A DNA stretch of 64,000 bases from Thermococcus sp. M36 (lineage in GTDB: Archaea > Methanobacteriota_B > Thermococci > Thermococcales > Thermococcaceae): positions 1,054,001 to 1,118,000 of the forward strand of contig NZ_SNUH01000001.1 in the NCBI RefSeq assembly GCF_012027355.1, written 5' to 3'. Numbering within the stretch: the first letter of the stretch is position 1; each line of letters starts with the position of its first letter. A model generated the notes under the pieces. That model was not told the DNA's origin. It worked only from the letters and a program-made list of their open reading frames with translations, and did not search any database. Shown here piece by piece: positions 12,731 through 21,344 of the stretch. The translations under genes and the position numbers were made by a program.

Positions 12731-13732
12731 TCATGGTCTGACGTTCACGTTGAGCTTGAGGCTCTGTACTGTGCCGTTTATTGCCTCTAGGATGAGGTTT
12801 TTAGCGTCCGTTTCTGCGTAGTTCCCGTCAGATGGAGCCGGGGGAAGTTCTGGCTGGGTGTCTTTGAAGAGGAGGAACCACACCTGCCATTTGCCGGGTT
12901 CCTCTATGCTGAAGGTGTAGTTGGTCTCGAACTGCGGCGTCCAGTTGCCTTCTATGTTCACGGGGACGTTCGGCAGCGTCACGTTGAACCAGCCGGGCAT
13001 GGGGTACATCTTGTGGATTGTAGTTGTGTTTGTGGTGTTGTCCCAGGTCAGGTTGACCAGCCATATCTGGACGTAGTAGGTCACGTTTCTGTGTTCGTGG
13101 TTCACTATGCCTATGATCACTGTACCGTCCTGTCCGGCTTTGAGTTCTGTTGGGTAGTCCGCGGCCTTTCCTTCGGGGCCGAGTATGTAGAACTCGGTGA
13201 AGGCCTCGCCGGGTTTTGGGTGGGTTATCACGTAAGCGAGGGTTCCTATAGATGTGAGGATCGCGACTATCAGGATGATTGTAAGGGCTTTGTCGAGTCT
13301 GCTTGACTCGTCCCATTCGAGTTCTTTTTTGATCCTTTCGAGGGTTATCCACGGAACCCAGGGGTCGAAGGCCTTTTCCCTGCGGTAGATGGCCGCTGCG
13401 GCTAAGGTGATGTTGAAGAGGGTCAGACTGACGAGGATGGGTGTGAGGCGTATCCCCCAGGGGGTGTAGTTGAGGCCGAGCCCTATGAGGGGCACTATGG
13501 CTATGCTGAGGCCGAAGCTCAGGGCCAGCCTTTCGAGGTTGTCGAGTTCTTTTCTGTTGGGGAAGAGGGCGGTTATGAAAGTGTAGCCCGGGAAGAAGAG
13601 TATGAAGGCTAGGCCGAGGATTTTTCTGAGCAGGCTGTCGGGGGCGTAGACTATGAGGATATCGAGTATCAGTGAGAGGGCGGTTATGGTTATTAGATCC
13701 CAGTGGGTCTTGAGCCGCTGGTGGGGGTTCAT
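12731..13732 (-). CDS. DUF1616 family membrane protein
   Basis: 333 residues with four N-terminal membrane segments (from DLITITALSLILDILIVY through TPILVSLTLFNITLAAAAI), a charged cytosolic loop, a fifth segment (ALTIILIVAILTSIGTLAYVIT) and a long extracellular beta-rich domain with many N-glycosylation sequons (NVT, NLT, NTT, NYT). This is the layout of DUF1616 proteins. The sequon density is notable because aglB lies a few kilobases away. Role unknown; it is adjacent to the TasA-like gene and may help assemble or anchor it. Confidence 0.8.
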   Translation of the reverse strand: MNPHQRLKTHWDLITITALSLILDILIVYAPDSLLRKILGLAFILFFPGYTFITALFPNRKELDNLERLALSFGLSIAIVPLIGLGLNYTPWGIRLTPILVSLTLFNITLAAAAIYRREKAFDPWVPWITLERIKKELEWDESSRLDKALTIILIVAILTSIGTLAYVITHPKPGEAFTEFYILGPEGKAADYPTELKAGQDGTVIIGIVNHEHRNVTYYVQIWLVNLTWDNTTNTTTIHKMYPMPGWFNVTLPNVPVNIEGNWTPQFETNYTFSIEEPGKWQVWFLLFKDTQPELPPAPSDGNYAETDAKNLILEAINGTVQSLKLNVNVRP

Positions 13733-13811
13733 TCTATCACCTGTGGGGGGTCATGTGGAGGGTTTAAAACCGTTTCTTGGCGTGTTGTGTCAGATGCCCA
13801 CTTTCGGGCGT

Positions 13812-14372
13812 TCAGTCCTTTTCGAGGAGGGGCGTTTCGGCGTGCTCGACGTCTTTTGCTTCCGCTATCAGGAGGGGCAGTACCGAGAGGCCGAGGATCA
13901 TGAACACCTGTGCGGCGGTGTCGCTGAGCTTTTCTTTCGCTGTGTATATTACCGCGGCGTACACTATGCCCCATAGGGCGGCGTGTCTTGCGGCCTCACC
14001 GTAGTTCCGGTAGATGCGGTACCCGAGGACTCCCAGGAGCCCTGCGATGAAGGTGTAGTTTGTGGTGGCCGATAGGGCGAGTGCTCCCAGTGTGATGAGC
14101 TCCTCCGTGTCCGGGAGGGGGTTTTTTGACCTGAGTATCTCGTCGAGGACGAGGAAGGTTGTTGTGAACGTTCCTACTGCGAGGACGAGGCCTTCCTTCC
14201 CGTAGATGGTGGTTCCGGGGAGTGTTGTGGCCAGGGCGAGGGCGTATGCGTAGAAGCCTATGAGCGCGAGGTTTCTGCTGTGGAGCCTGAGGATGTACGG
14301 GACAGCGGCGGCGGCGAATGCGTACTGGCCGGTTATGATGCCGGTCAGCACTGCGGTGACGAGTCCTATCAT
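13812..14372 (-). CDS. Polytopic membrane protein of unknown family
   Basis: 186 residues, about five or six membrane helices (MIGLVTAVLTGIITGQYAFAAAA, LIGFYAYALALATTL, LVLAVGTFTTTFLVL, LITLGALALSATTNYTFIAGLLGVLGY, AALWGIVYAAVIYTA, FMILGLSVLPLLIAEA). No catalytic motif seen. It overlaps the end of the DUF58 gene by four bases (13812-14372 against 14369-15652), so it belongs to the MoxR-DUF58 operon. No homologue recognised. Confidence 0.75.
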   Translation of the reverse strand: MIGLVTAVLTGIITGQYAFAAAAVPYILRLHSRNLALIGFYAYALALATTLPGTTIYGKEGLVLAVGTFTTTFLVLDEILRSKNPLPDTEELITLGALALSATTNYTFIAGLLGVLGYRIYRNYGEAARHAALWGIVYAAVIYTAKEKLSDTAAQVFMILGLSVLPLLIAEAKDVEHAETPLLEKD

Positions 14373-15652
14373 AGCTTTCTCACCACCTTCGGGAGGAGGT
14401 CTTTCGGGCCGACTTCTATTATTTTGACGGGCCCTTGGAGTTTTTTCATGGTTTTTTTCCTTTCCGCGTAGGCCCTGTAGAATGCCTCTATTTTTTTCTC
14501 GTCGAGGCTTTCCCTGTCTGCGAACAGTATAGGGTTGGGGTATATGACCGCTGTTTTTGCCCCTTTTCTGTTGAGGATCTTTCCTGATTTTGCTATCTCC
14601 CCGGGGTGGAGGCCTATGTCGTCGACTATTATGACGTATGACCCCGGGGGAACTTTGAGGGATGCTTTGAAGAGGCCTGATGCTGGGGTGCCTCCTTTCA
14701 GCTTTAGGAGGATCTTCTCCATGGGCGAGTGTGCTTGTGTTGCTGATGGCTTCAGGGGGGGAATTCCTTTCTCGCCTTTAAGGCCCAGCCTGTGGAGTGC
14801 CAGCAGGGGATCCTGGGAGCCGCTGATGGAGTCAACTACGCTGTGGTCGTTGTAGGCTATTATCTCTATGCCGTGGCCGAACCTCTTGAAGTAGAACATG
14901 AGCTGGGTTATTATGACGACGAGGTAGTCTATCTTCCCGGTTTTCAGTTCCCTGCGGAACTTCCTGTCCACGTTGACCAGTATGTATACGTCACCGAGTG
15001 TTTCTCTCCGGAAGACCCTGACTATAAGGGACTGGAGCCTGGACGTTGCTTTCCAGTCCACCCTGGTTATATCGTCGCCGGGGAGGAACTCCCTGAGCTC
15101 CTCGAACTCCATTGTTTCCATTCCTATTCCCAGGGCCTTTTCTGCCTCTGCCAGCGCTTCGATCTGCCGCTTCTCCACGAGGGCTTCTCTTATTCTCCTG
15201 GGTGACGGGAAAACGGTGAGTTCCCTCCTTTCCCGGACGCTCTGGGTGGCCCTGAAGAGCCCCAGGTCGTCCTCGAAGACGGCTTCCGCTTTGAGTGCTA
15301 TCCTCCCTTTGGCCAGGGGGACGATGGTCTGTTCGAGGGTTTTTTCTTCCCGTGGGCCTAGGCGGGTTTTGATGGCCCTGGCGAAGGCGTTTTTTGATGA
15401 TTCCTTTATCGAGATGATGCCGGGGGTGCTGGAGAGGTTCCTTATTTTTATCACCGCTTTTACTGGCTCTCTCTCCACCGCCCTCTCCGGGACGGTTCTC
15501 TCTATCTCCACCTTTGGTTTGAAGGTCAGTCTTGACAGGGAGTAGTGGACGAGCACTGCCGAGGCTATTAGGGCCGCTGCGGGGTTTCCCGATATGTACG
15601 ATGCGGCGCCGATGACGGCCGACAGGGACAGCAGGATATCGGCCCTTTTCAT
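14369..15652 (-). CDS. DUF58 domain protein (MoxR-associated)
   Basis: 427 residues. Two N-terminal membrane helices are followed by a beta-rich domain (PVKAVIKIRNLSSTPGI), then the DUF58 signature FLPGDDITRVDWKATSRLQSLIVRVFRRE and a von Willebrand A-like fold (VYILVNVDRK...). DUF58 proteins nearly always sit beside MoxR AAA+ ATPases; the pair is thought to act as a chaperone for surface or respiratory complexes. Here the MoxR stop and DUF58 start overlap by four bases, confirming co-expression. Confidence 0.9.
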   Translation of the reverse strand: MKRADILLSLSAVIGAASYISGNPAAALIASAVLVHYSLSRLTFKPKVEIERTVPERAVEREPVKAVIKIRNLSSTPGIISIKESSKNAFARAIKTRLGPREEKTLEQTIVPLAKGRIALKAEAVFEDDLGLFRATQSVRERRELTVFPSPRRIREALVEKRQIEALAEAEKALGIGMETMEFEELREFLPGDDITRVDWKATSRLQSLIVRVFRRETLGDVYILVNVDRKFRRELKTGKIDYLVVIITQLMFYFKRFGHGIEIIAYNDHSVVDSISGSQDPLLALHRLGLKGEKGIPPLKPSATQAHSPMEKILLKLKGGTPASGLFKASLKVPPGSYVIIVDDIGLHPGEIAKSGKILNRKGAKTAVIYPNPILFADRESLDEKKIEAFYRAYAERKKTMKKLQGPVKIIEVGPKDLLPKVVRKL

Positions 15653-16569
15653 TCTGTTGGCACCTCTACACTATCGAGAACGTCCCGTATTATGTCCTTT
15701 CCGTTTATTCCCTCAACTTCGTACTCCGGTTTGACGACTATCCTATGGGCCATGACGGGGATGGCGAGCCATTTGACGTCGTCGGGTATGACGTAGTTCC
15801 TGCCTTCGATGTAGGCCTTTACCTTCGCCGCGTACAGCATGTGTTCTCCAGCTCTTGGGGAGGCGCCCAGGATGACCCTTTCATCGAGTCTGGTCTCCTT
15901 TATTATTGAGTAGATGTAGTCTATTATCGCGTCGCTCACGTGGACGTTTCTGGCCTCTTTCATCGCCACGAGTAGCTCCCTGCCCGTGACAACCTGTCTT
16001 GCCTCGGCGAACTGGCCGGTGTTCTTTCTCCGGAGCATTGTTTTTTCGCTCTCTTCCGGCAGGTAAGTGAGGTCTATCTTCATCATGAACCTGTCCACCT
16101 GTGCCGTGGGCAGTTCGTAGACGCCTTCGAGCTCGATGGGGTTCCTAGTTGCCAGCACTATGAAGGGTTCGGGCAGTTTGAGTGGGAGGCCTTCTATGGT
16201 CACCTGCCTCTCTTCCATTGCTTCAAGGAGTGCGGCCTGGGTTTTGGGTGATGCCCTGTTGATCTCATCGACCAGGACGACGTTGGCGAATATGGGCCCT
16301 TTGCGGATTTTGAACTCCCCGCTGCGCATGTCGTAGAAGGTGTGGCCGATTATGTCCGCTGGGAGCAGGTCCGGGGTCATCTGTATCCTCGAAAACTTCA
16401 GGCCCAGGGTCTGGGCGAAGTTCTTGCTGAGTGTTGTCTTCGCCAGTCCCGGGACGCCCTCAAGGAGCACGTGTCCGTTGGCGATAAGGGCTATGGTCAT
16501 GAGCTCCACGACGTCGTTCATTCCCACTATTGCCTTCTCAACTTCCCTCCGGATCTTCTCCAGAATCAT
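15649..16569 (-). CDS. MoxR-family AAA+ ATPase
   Basis: About 306 residues with Walker A EGVPGLAKTTL, Walker B VLVDEINRA, sensor-1 ATRNPIE and the arginine-containing GASPRAGEHML of the MoxR (RavA/MoxR/APE) AAA+ clade. MoxR ATPases use ATP to remodel partner proteins, typically with vWA-domain proteins such as DUF58. Two close starts exist: GTG 16578 and ATG 16569; the ATG has GGGTGG at proper spacing within the end of the upstream gene. Part of an operon of translationally coupled genes running from 19299 to 13812. Confidence 0.93.
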   Translation of the reverse strand: MILEKIRREVEKAIVGMNDVVELMTIALIANGHVLLEGVPGLAKTTLSKNFAQTLGLKFSRIQMTPDLLPADIIGHTFYDMRSGEFKIRKGPIFANVVLVDEINRASPKTQAALLEAMEERQVTIEGLPLKLPEPFIVLATRNPIELEGVYELPTAQVDRFMMKIDLTYLPEESEKTMLRRKNTGQFAEARQVVTGRELLVAMKEARNVHVSDAIIDYIYSIIKETRLDERVILGASPRAGEHMLYAAKVKAYIEGRNYVIPDDVKWLAIPVMAHRIVVKPEYEVEGINGKDIIRDVLDSVEVPTE

Positions 16570-16570
16570 A

Positions 16571-17569
16571 TCAACCACCCATCCTTTCGAGCATCTCTAC
16601 AACTTCCTTCGGATCCCACCCGTTTTTCCGTGCGACGGCCTTGGCGAGTTCTTCCGGTGTCTCCTTTCCCGGGGCGAACCTCGCCAGGAGCATTGAAACG
16701 AGCCTCCATACGAGTGCCGACGCCCCGAGCTCAAGGGCGAGAACCACGGCGGCGAGGGTTATTATGATCTTTATAAACACGTCCCGCGGGAGGAAGCGGG
16801 TCACGGTCACGGTGCCCACAGTGTACAGGTTGAAGTCCGGGTGGTGGGCCTCGTCGATGTACAGTGTGTCGGCCCCTATGTATTCCAGGAGGTTTTCCAG
16901 GAAGGGCAGGTTCACGTCGTACAGCTGGTTTGTCAAAACGTCTGGATCGGCCAGGAGTACTATCCTGCCTCCACCGTACTCGACCTCGGCCACCAGCGGG
17001 AACATGTCCCTCTTTCCGTCTATCACCGCAACCCTGCTGGAGTAGACGTAGCCCTCACCGGTCTTTATTATGGCAGAGGGTTCGTTCGTGAGTATCCTCG
17101 TGACATTTCTGGAGAGGAGAGGATCATCAACCCTGACGGAGACTATGAGCCTGTCGTCCTTTTCGTAGAAGAAGTCCCTGAGGGGGTGGGATGACAGCCT
17201 CGCGGGGACGCCCAGCCCCTTCAGTATCTCGTTCCCGGTTCCGAAGTCGTCCGCTATTACCAGGGTGTTTCCCCGCCTGAGGAAGCCCCTGATCTCCTCT
17301 ATCTCCGGGCCTGTGAAGGTCGTGTTGGGCCCGATTATGAGGAGGGCCCCGTCTGCGCCGTCGAGGTTGAACGCGTCAAAGGGCGCGAGGACGGGAACCA
17401 CGTTCCTGCCCCCGCTGTAGGCCAGCTTGATGAATTTCGAGACTCCGTCCCATCCTGTGTTGAACATGCTGTACTGTGTGGAGCTCTTGAAGAGGGGGAG
17501 CGTTAGGGGCATTGTTATGAGTGCGAACATCAACAGTATCAGTATCATGTACTTTATGGCTTTGTTCAC
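16571..17569 (-). CDS. DUF4350 domain membrane protein
   Basis: 332 residues: a membrane helix near residue 10 (AIKYMILILLMFALITMP), an extracytoplasmic domain with a GATase-like Rossmann pattern (GADGALLIIGPNTTF..., NTLVIADDFGTGNEIL, GRIVLLADPDVLTN), a second helix (IIITLAAVVLALELGASAL) and a cytosolic tail. This matches DUF4350 proteins that accompany MoxR/DUF58. The start is the GTG at 17569, overlapping the TGA of the upstream gene (ACGTGAAC); the frame continues far upstream but only as antisense-like Arg/Gly-rich residues. Confidence 0.82.
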   Translation of the reverse strand: MNKAIKYMILILLMFALITMPLTLPLFKSSTQYSMFNTGWDGVSKFIKLAYSGGRNVVPVLAPFDAFNLDGADGALLIIGPNTTFTGPEIEEIRGFLRRGNTLVIADDFGTGNEILKGLGVPARLSSHPLRDFFYEKDDRLIVSVRVDDPLLSRNVTRILTNEPSAIIKTGEGYVYSSRVAVIDGKRDMFPLVAEVEYGGGRIVLLADPDVLTNQLYDVNLPFLENLLEYIGADTLYIDEAHHPDFNLYTVGTVTVTRFLPRDVFIKIIITLAAVVLALELGASALVWRLVSMLLARFAPGKETPEELAKAVARKNGWDPKEVVEMLERMGG

Positions 17570-19299
17570 GTCCCAACCCCCCGGAGGATTGCCCTGACCC
17601 CCTCCATGAACCTCGCAGCCTCGGCCCGGCTCAGGGGCACCCCGCCGTACACGGACTTCTCGTGGAGGAGGGTGACCTCTCTGAGCAGGTCGTACATCTC
17701 CCACCCTTCCAGCTCCTTCAGGGCTTCCCTGGGTGTTAGGTTCATCCCGATGCCCAGCGTCCTGCTCAGGGCCTCCCTCAGGAGCCTGTAGGCGTCGCCA
17801 ACGTCCTCCGGCAGGTGGAACTCTGTGGCCGCTTCAGGCTTCCCGGGCCCGATGCTGGGCTCTTCAGGTGCCCTTCCGGAGGGGGTTTGCCCTTCGAGCC
17901 TTCTGCGCTTGACCATTCCCGCCGCAACCACCAGGAGTATGAAGACCACGGCCCAGTACCTGAGGACGGAGGCTCCCAGGGGCGTCACTTTCAGAACCAC
18001 GGTGTTTGAGACCGCGGGCCGGTAAACCTCATTGCCCGGGAACTTCACGTAGACTGCGAGCTCTCCGGTCGAGTTGGGGGTGATCGTGAAGGAGAACGAG
18101 CCGTTGGCGGGGAGGACGTCCAGGTAGGGCGTGCCGTTGACGTACACCGTCAGGGGAGTGTCCAGGGGAGGGTCTATGGAGCCATGGAACCGGGCATCCT
18201 GGTGGACGCCCACTTCTCCGGGCCCTGAGAGCGTTATCCTGACGGGGTACCTGAGGAAGGATACCATTACCACCTTTGAGGTTCCCGCGTGGGTTCTGTC
18301 CCCACGGAAGACGAGGGAGACGTTGAAGGTGGCCTCCTTCCTTGAGAAGAAGGCCACGGAGAAGTCCCCCGACGGCCCGGTGATGGCGGTTCTGTTCCCG
18401 ACTGTGACCTCCTTTCCGCTGAGGGCGCTCCCGTAGTAGTCAACGAGCTTTCCAGTGACGTTCAGTTCGCTGTTTATGAGGCCAGAATAGACTGGTTCGG
18501 TGACGAACAGGGTGGGTATCTTCACGACGGTGACGCTGACGGTGTTTGACCTGCTGCCGTTCTGAACCGCGTATATCCTGAAGTCCCCCATTCTTTCAAA
18601 GCGGTACGTTGTTGAGAACATGCCGTGCTCCGGGCTGACGAGTTTGATCGCCGTGAAGTTCTCGCCGGCTATGACGACGGTGACGGTGCCGTTCCCAGGA
18701 CACGAGCCGAATATCGTGACGGTCTGGTACAGTATGGGCCTGTCGCTGGAGACCCCGATTGTGAACTCCCCCGTGGGGGGCACCTGGGATATGAGTGATC
18801 TCACCTCCTTCAGGTATCCCCTGAGCTTCCCGGTTTTGAACGTCAGGTTCCTTGTCCCGTCCGCGAGCCGTATCGAGTCTATAGAGTCGAGCAGTGCTTC
18901 CATGGTATCAGCGGCCCGGTTTATCCCGGCCGCAGTGGCTGGGGAGGGGTGGGACAGAAAATCGTAGACGAGTGTGTCGAGGAGTACCAGCTCCCGGGCG
19001 AACTCGTAGAAGGGGGGCAGGACTTTCATCACGGTGGAGTTGACGCCCCTGGCCCTGTAGAACAGCGTTTCCTCGTGGAGGAGCTCCAGTTCGCCGAGGG
19101 TCTGGTTCGCTATGTCCAGCCCCGTGCTCTCGTTCAGAAGGGTGTACCTCAGGGAGTCCTCAAAACTTACTATCACCCGGGAGAAGTACTCGTGGAGGAA
19201 GACGTCCCTCTGGACGGGGTTTTCAACCGCCCTCGGGGAGGCGGGAGGGAAGAGAGAGATGATTAGGAGGAGAGTTATTAAAAGGGGCACCCGTTTCAT
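17566..19299 (-). CDS. Secreted membrane-anchored protein with beta-domain repeats and DUF4129-like tail
   Basis: About 577 residues. A signal peptide (MKRVPLLITLLLIISLFPPASPRA) leads into a helical region, then several Ig/transglutaminase-associated beta domains (FTIGVSSDRPILYQTVTIFG, KEVTVGNRTAITGPSGDFSV, VYVNGTPYLDVLPANGSFSF), a membrane helix (VLRYWAVVFILLVVAAGMV) and a cytosolic tail (DAYRLLREALSRTLGIGM..., NLTPREALKELEGW) of the DUF4129 kind. Such proteins are partners of MoxR and DUF58. Many sequons suggest N-glycosylation. ATG 19299 is chosen because the signal peptide starts there; an earlier ATG at 19305 and the open frame to 19344 are less likely. Confidence 0.75.
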   Translation of the reverse strand: MKRVPLLITLLLIISLFPPASPRAVENPVQRDVFLHEYFSRVIVSFEDSLRYTLLNESTGLDIANQTLGELELLHEETLFYRARGVNSTVMKVLPPFYEFARELVLLDTLVYDFLSHPSPATAAGINRAADTMEALLDSIDSIRLADGTRNLTFKTGKLRGYLKEVRSLISQVPPTGEFTIGVSSDRPILYQTVTIFGSCPGNGTVTVVIAGENFTAIKLVSPEHGMFSTTYRFERMGDFRIYAVQNGSRSNTVSVTVVKIPTLFVTEPVYSGLINSELNVTGKLVDYYGSALSGKEVTVGNRTAITGPSGDFSVAFFSRKEATFNVSLVFRGDRTHAGTSKVVMVSFLRYPVRITLSGPGEVGVHQDARFHGSIDPPLDTPLTVYVNGTPYLDVLPANGSFSFTITPNSTGELAVYVKFPGNEVYRPAVSNTVVLKVTPLGASVLRYWAVVFILLVVAAGMVKRRRLEGQTPSGRAPEEPSIGPGKPEAATEFHLPEDVGDAYRLLREALSRTLGIGMNLTPREALKELEGWEMYDLLREVTLLHEKSVYGGVPLSRAEAARFMEGVRAILRGVGT

Positions 19300-19357
19300 G
19301 GCCATCACACCCATAAGGCATAAAAACCTTTTAAGGTTATTCATCGAAGGTGTTTAA

Positions 19358-20071
19358 ATGGGGAAGCTGATCGGCGGCGGGCTGATAATCCTCGGAATCG
19401 GCCTTTGGTACTATGGGGGGAGTTCTGGCAGTACGTCCATGGTGAGCCTCGGCCTTGGGGCGATTATTCTCGGTCTCGTGCTCTCAGCGTTTCCATTCAG
19501 GGGTTACGTGGCGAGGGACGCTCTCCCCCTCCTCACGGGCTCTCTGTGCGAGTTCGTGGAAGAGTCCGTCCGGGGGCTGGAGCTTGAAGGCGTCCCCGTG
19601 GTGATACCCCCCTACGACAACCTCCCAAGAGGGGGGGTCTTCATACCGAAGTCTGGACGGTTCTCTTTGAGCCTCGGCATGCTCCATGAGGGGGACGTCT
19701 TCGTGCTTGCTGGTGGGGGCGGCCTCCTGATAAGCCCTGCCCCGGGATGGGAGGTGGTTGAGTACACCGTGAGGAACTCCGGGGACATCAGGGGAACTGG
19801 TGTCGGTTACGCTTCATCCGCCGTCTCGTCCACGCTCAGTGCCCTGGGCCTCGGCTCGGCGCAGGCCTTTGATGAGGGGGGAGGGAGGATCTCCGTCTTT
19901 GTGAGGCCGCTGTGCGGGGGGAGTGTCTACTCTGACCCTGTGGTGGTGGCGGTTCTCCTGGGGATAGCCATGGGGGAGAACCAGCTCTTAGAGGTCGAAT
20001 CCTCCGAAGTGGTCGGTGAGTACGTCAGGATAACCCTCAGGAAGATCGGGGGTGTCGAGGAGTGGCTATGA
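19358..20071 (+). CDS. Hypothetical protein with two N-terminal membrane helices
   Basis: 237 residues. Two hydrophobic N-terminal segments (LIGGGLIILGIGLWYYGG and MVSLGLGAIILGLVLSAF) are followed by a soluble Gly-rich domain of unknown type (VFVLAGGGGLLISPAPGW). Transcribed divergently from the DUF4129-like gene, from an intergenic stretch of only about 58 bases that must hold both promoters (TTTTAAGGTTATT and GTGTTTAAATG); translation is probably nearly leaderless. Followed by a coupled small membrane gene. Family not recognised. Confidence 0.75.
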   Translation: MGKLIGGGLIILGIGLWYYGGSSGSTSMVSLGLGAIILGLVLSAFPFRGYVARDALPLLTGSLCEFVEESVRGLELEGVPVVIPPYDNLPRGGVFIPKSGRFSLSLGMLHEGDVFVLAGGGGLLISPAPGWEVVEYTVRNSGDIRGTGVGYASSAVSSTLSALGLGSAQAFDEGGGRISVFVRPLCGGSVYSDPVVVAVLLGIAMGENQLLEVESSEVVGEYVRITLRKIGGVEEWL

Positions 20072-20301
20072 GGGAGAACCTCGTGGCGTTCCTTGCCCTC
20101 TGGATAGTCCTCTCGGCGCTCCTCAGCCCCTCCGTGGAGGTCTTTCTGACGGTTGCGCTCATCGGGATCCTCATAACACTGGAGGTTGGTGAGTTCCACC
20201 TGCCCAGGGAGGTCAAGGACTCCCTCAGGCTTTCCGTCTACCTCCTTCTGCTGGCCTTCGCCTTCATAGTGGCCAGAAAAGTGTATGAAGTGATAAAATG
20301 A
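20068..20301 (+). CDS. Small membrane protein
   Basis: 77 residues, with three likely membrane helices (NLVAFLALWIVLSALLS, VEVFLTVALIGILITL, LRLSVYLLLLAFAFIVAR). The ATG at 20068 overlaps the stop of the preceding gene (CTATGAGG), showing translational coupling. It ends one base before the convergent epimerase gene. No family recognised; it belongs functionally with the preceding gene. Confidence 0.75.
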   Translation: MRENLVAFLALWIVLSALLSPSVEVFLTVALIGILITLEVGEFHLPREVKDSLRLSVYLLLLAFAFIVARKVYEVIK

Positions 20302-20302
20302 G

Positions 20303-21256
20303 TTAGATTGTCCGGAGGAGCTCTTTAACTGTCCTCCTCACGGCCCCATAGCTGTCCAGCTCCGGTTTCCAGCCTGTTTTCTTCGCCTTCTCTATGCTTA
20401 GGCGCATGAACTTCACGTCGCCCTTCCAGCCCCTTCCGCCGTCGACGCCGCCGGTGAACCTGAACCTTGGCCTGAGCCCCATCTCCTCGCTGACTATCTC
20501 CGCTATCTCCCTCACCGTTATCCAGTCGTCGTTGCCGAGGTTGTAGAAGTCAACGGTTTTCTCGCTTTCCCTGAAGTGTTTGAAAATTTTGAGCATGCCC
20601 TCAACGGTGTCGCTCACGTGGAGGTAGCTCTTCCTCTGCGTCCCGTCGCCGAGTATCTCAAGCTCCTCCGGGTTCCTCCTCAGCTTGTTTATGAAGTCGT
20701 AGATCACCCCGTGGTTGGAGCGCTCGCCTATGATGTTGGCCAGGCGGAATATCAGGGCCTTGAAGCCGAAGGTGTGGGCGTAGCCGCTGATCAGGGCCTC
20801 TGCGGCAAGCTTCGCCCCGCCGTAGACGCTTATCGGCTCCAGCGGCGCGTAGTCCTCCGGCGTGGGGATGACCTCCGCATCGCCGTAGACGGTGGACGAG
20901 CTCGTGAAGACGAGGTATTCGGCGCTTGAGTCCCTCACCGCGTTGAGGAGGTTGTAGGTTATGAGGACGTTCGTCTCGTAGAGAAGCTCCGGGCTCTGGG
21001 AGCCGATCCTTACCTCCGGGTTGGCCGCAAGGTGGAAAACGACATCAACACCCTCGACGGCCCTTTTAACGACCCCCGGGTCTCTCATATCCCCCTTTAT
21101 GAATTCGAAACGTTCATGGTTCAACCAGCGCTTTATGTTGTCCAAACTGCCGGCGCTCAGGTCATCGAGAACCCTGACTTCGTTTCCTGATTCCATCAGG
21201 GCATCAACCAAGTGAGAGCCAATAAACCCAGCACCGCCTGTAACGAGGGCCTTCAT
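20303..21256 (-). CDS. NAD-dependent nucleotide-sugar epimerase (UDP-glucose 4-epimerase-like)
   Basis: 317-residue extended SDR enzyme. The NAD-binding motif is VTGGAGFIGSHLVD at the N-terminus, and the catalytic set is TSSSTVYGD with YGGAK (Tyr-x-x-x-Lys) about 25 residues later. Archaeal homologues interconvert UDP-glucose/UDP-galactose or the GlcNAc forms. It is divergent from a sugar-nucleotidyltransferase gene, sharing an 88-base intergenic region with TATA-like TTTAAATATG. Substrate cannot be fixed from sequence; the setting next to aglB favours glycan precursor supply. Confidence 0.88.
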   Translation of the reverse strand: MKALVTGGAGFIGSHLVDALMESGNEVRVLDDLSAGSLDNIKRWLNHERFEFIKGDMRDPGVVKRAVEGVDVVFHLAANPEVRIGSQSPELLYETNVLITYNLLNAVRDSSAEYLVFTSSSTVYGDAEVIPTPEDYAPLEPISVYGGAKLAAEALISGYAHTFGFKALIFRLANIIGERSNHGVIYDFINKLRRNPEELEILGDGTQRKSYLHVSDTVEGMLKIFKHFRESEKTVDFYNLGNDDWITVREIAEIVSEEMGLRPRFRFTGGVDGGRGWKGDVKFMRLSIEKAKKTGWKPELDSYGAVRRTVKELLRTI

Positions 21257-21344
21257 CCGGTACCACCACGTTTGATGAAGCGAAATAATTTAAATATGTT
21301 TGCTATACCTACATGCTGGCATTAAAACATTCCCGGTGGTGCGG

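Noticed and set aside
16571-17704. Longer form of the DUF4350 protein starting at 17704
   Set aside because: The extra 45 residues are Arg/Gly/Pro-rich and antisense-like in character and overlap the preceding gene; the GTG at 17569 overlapping the stop is the natural start.
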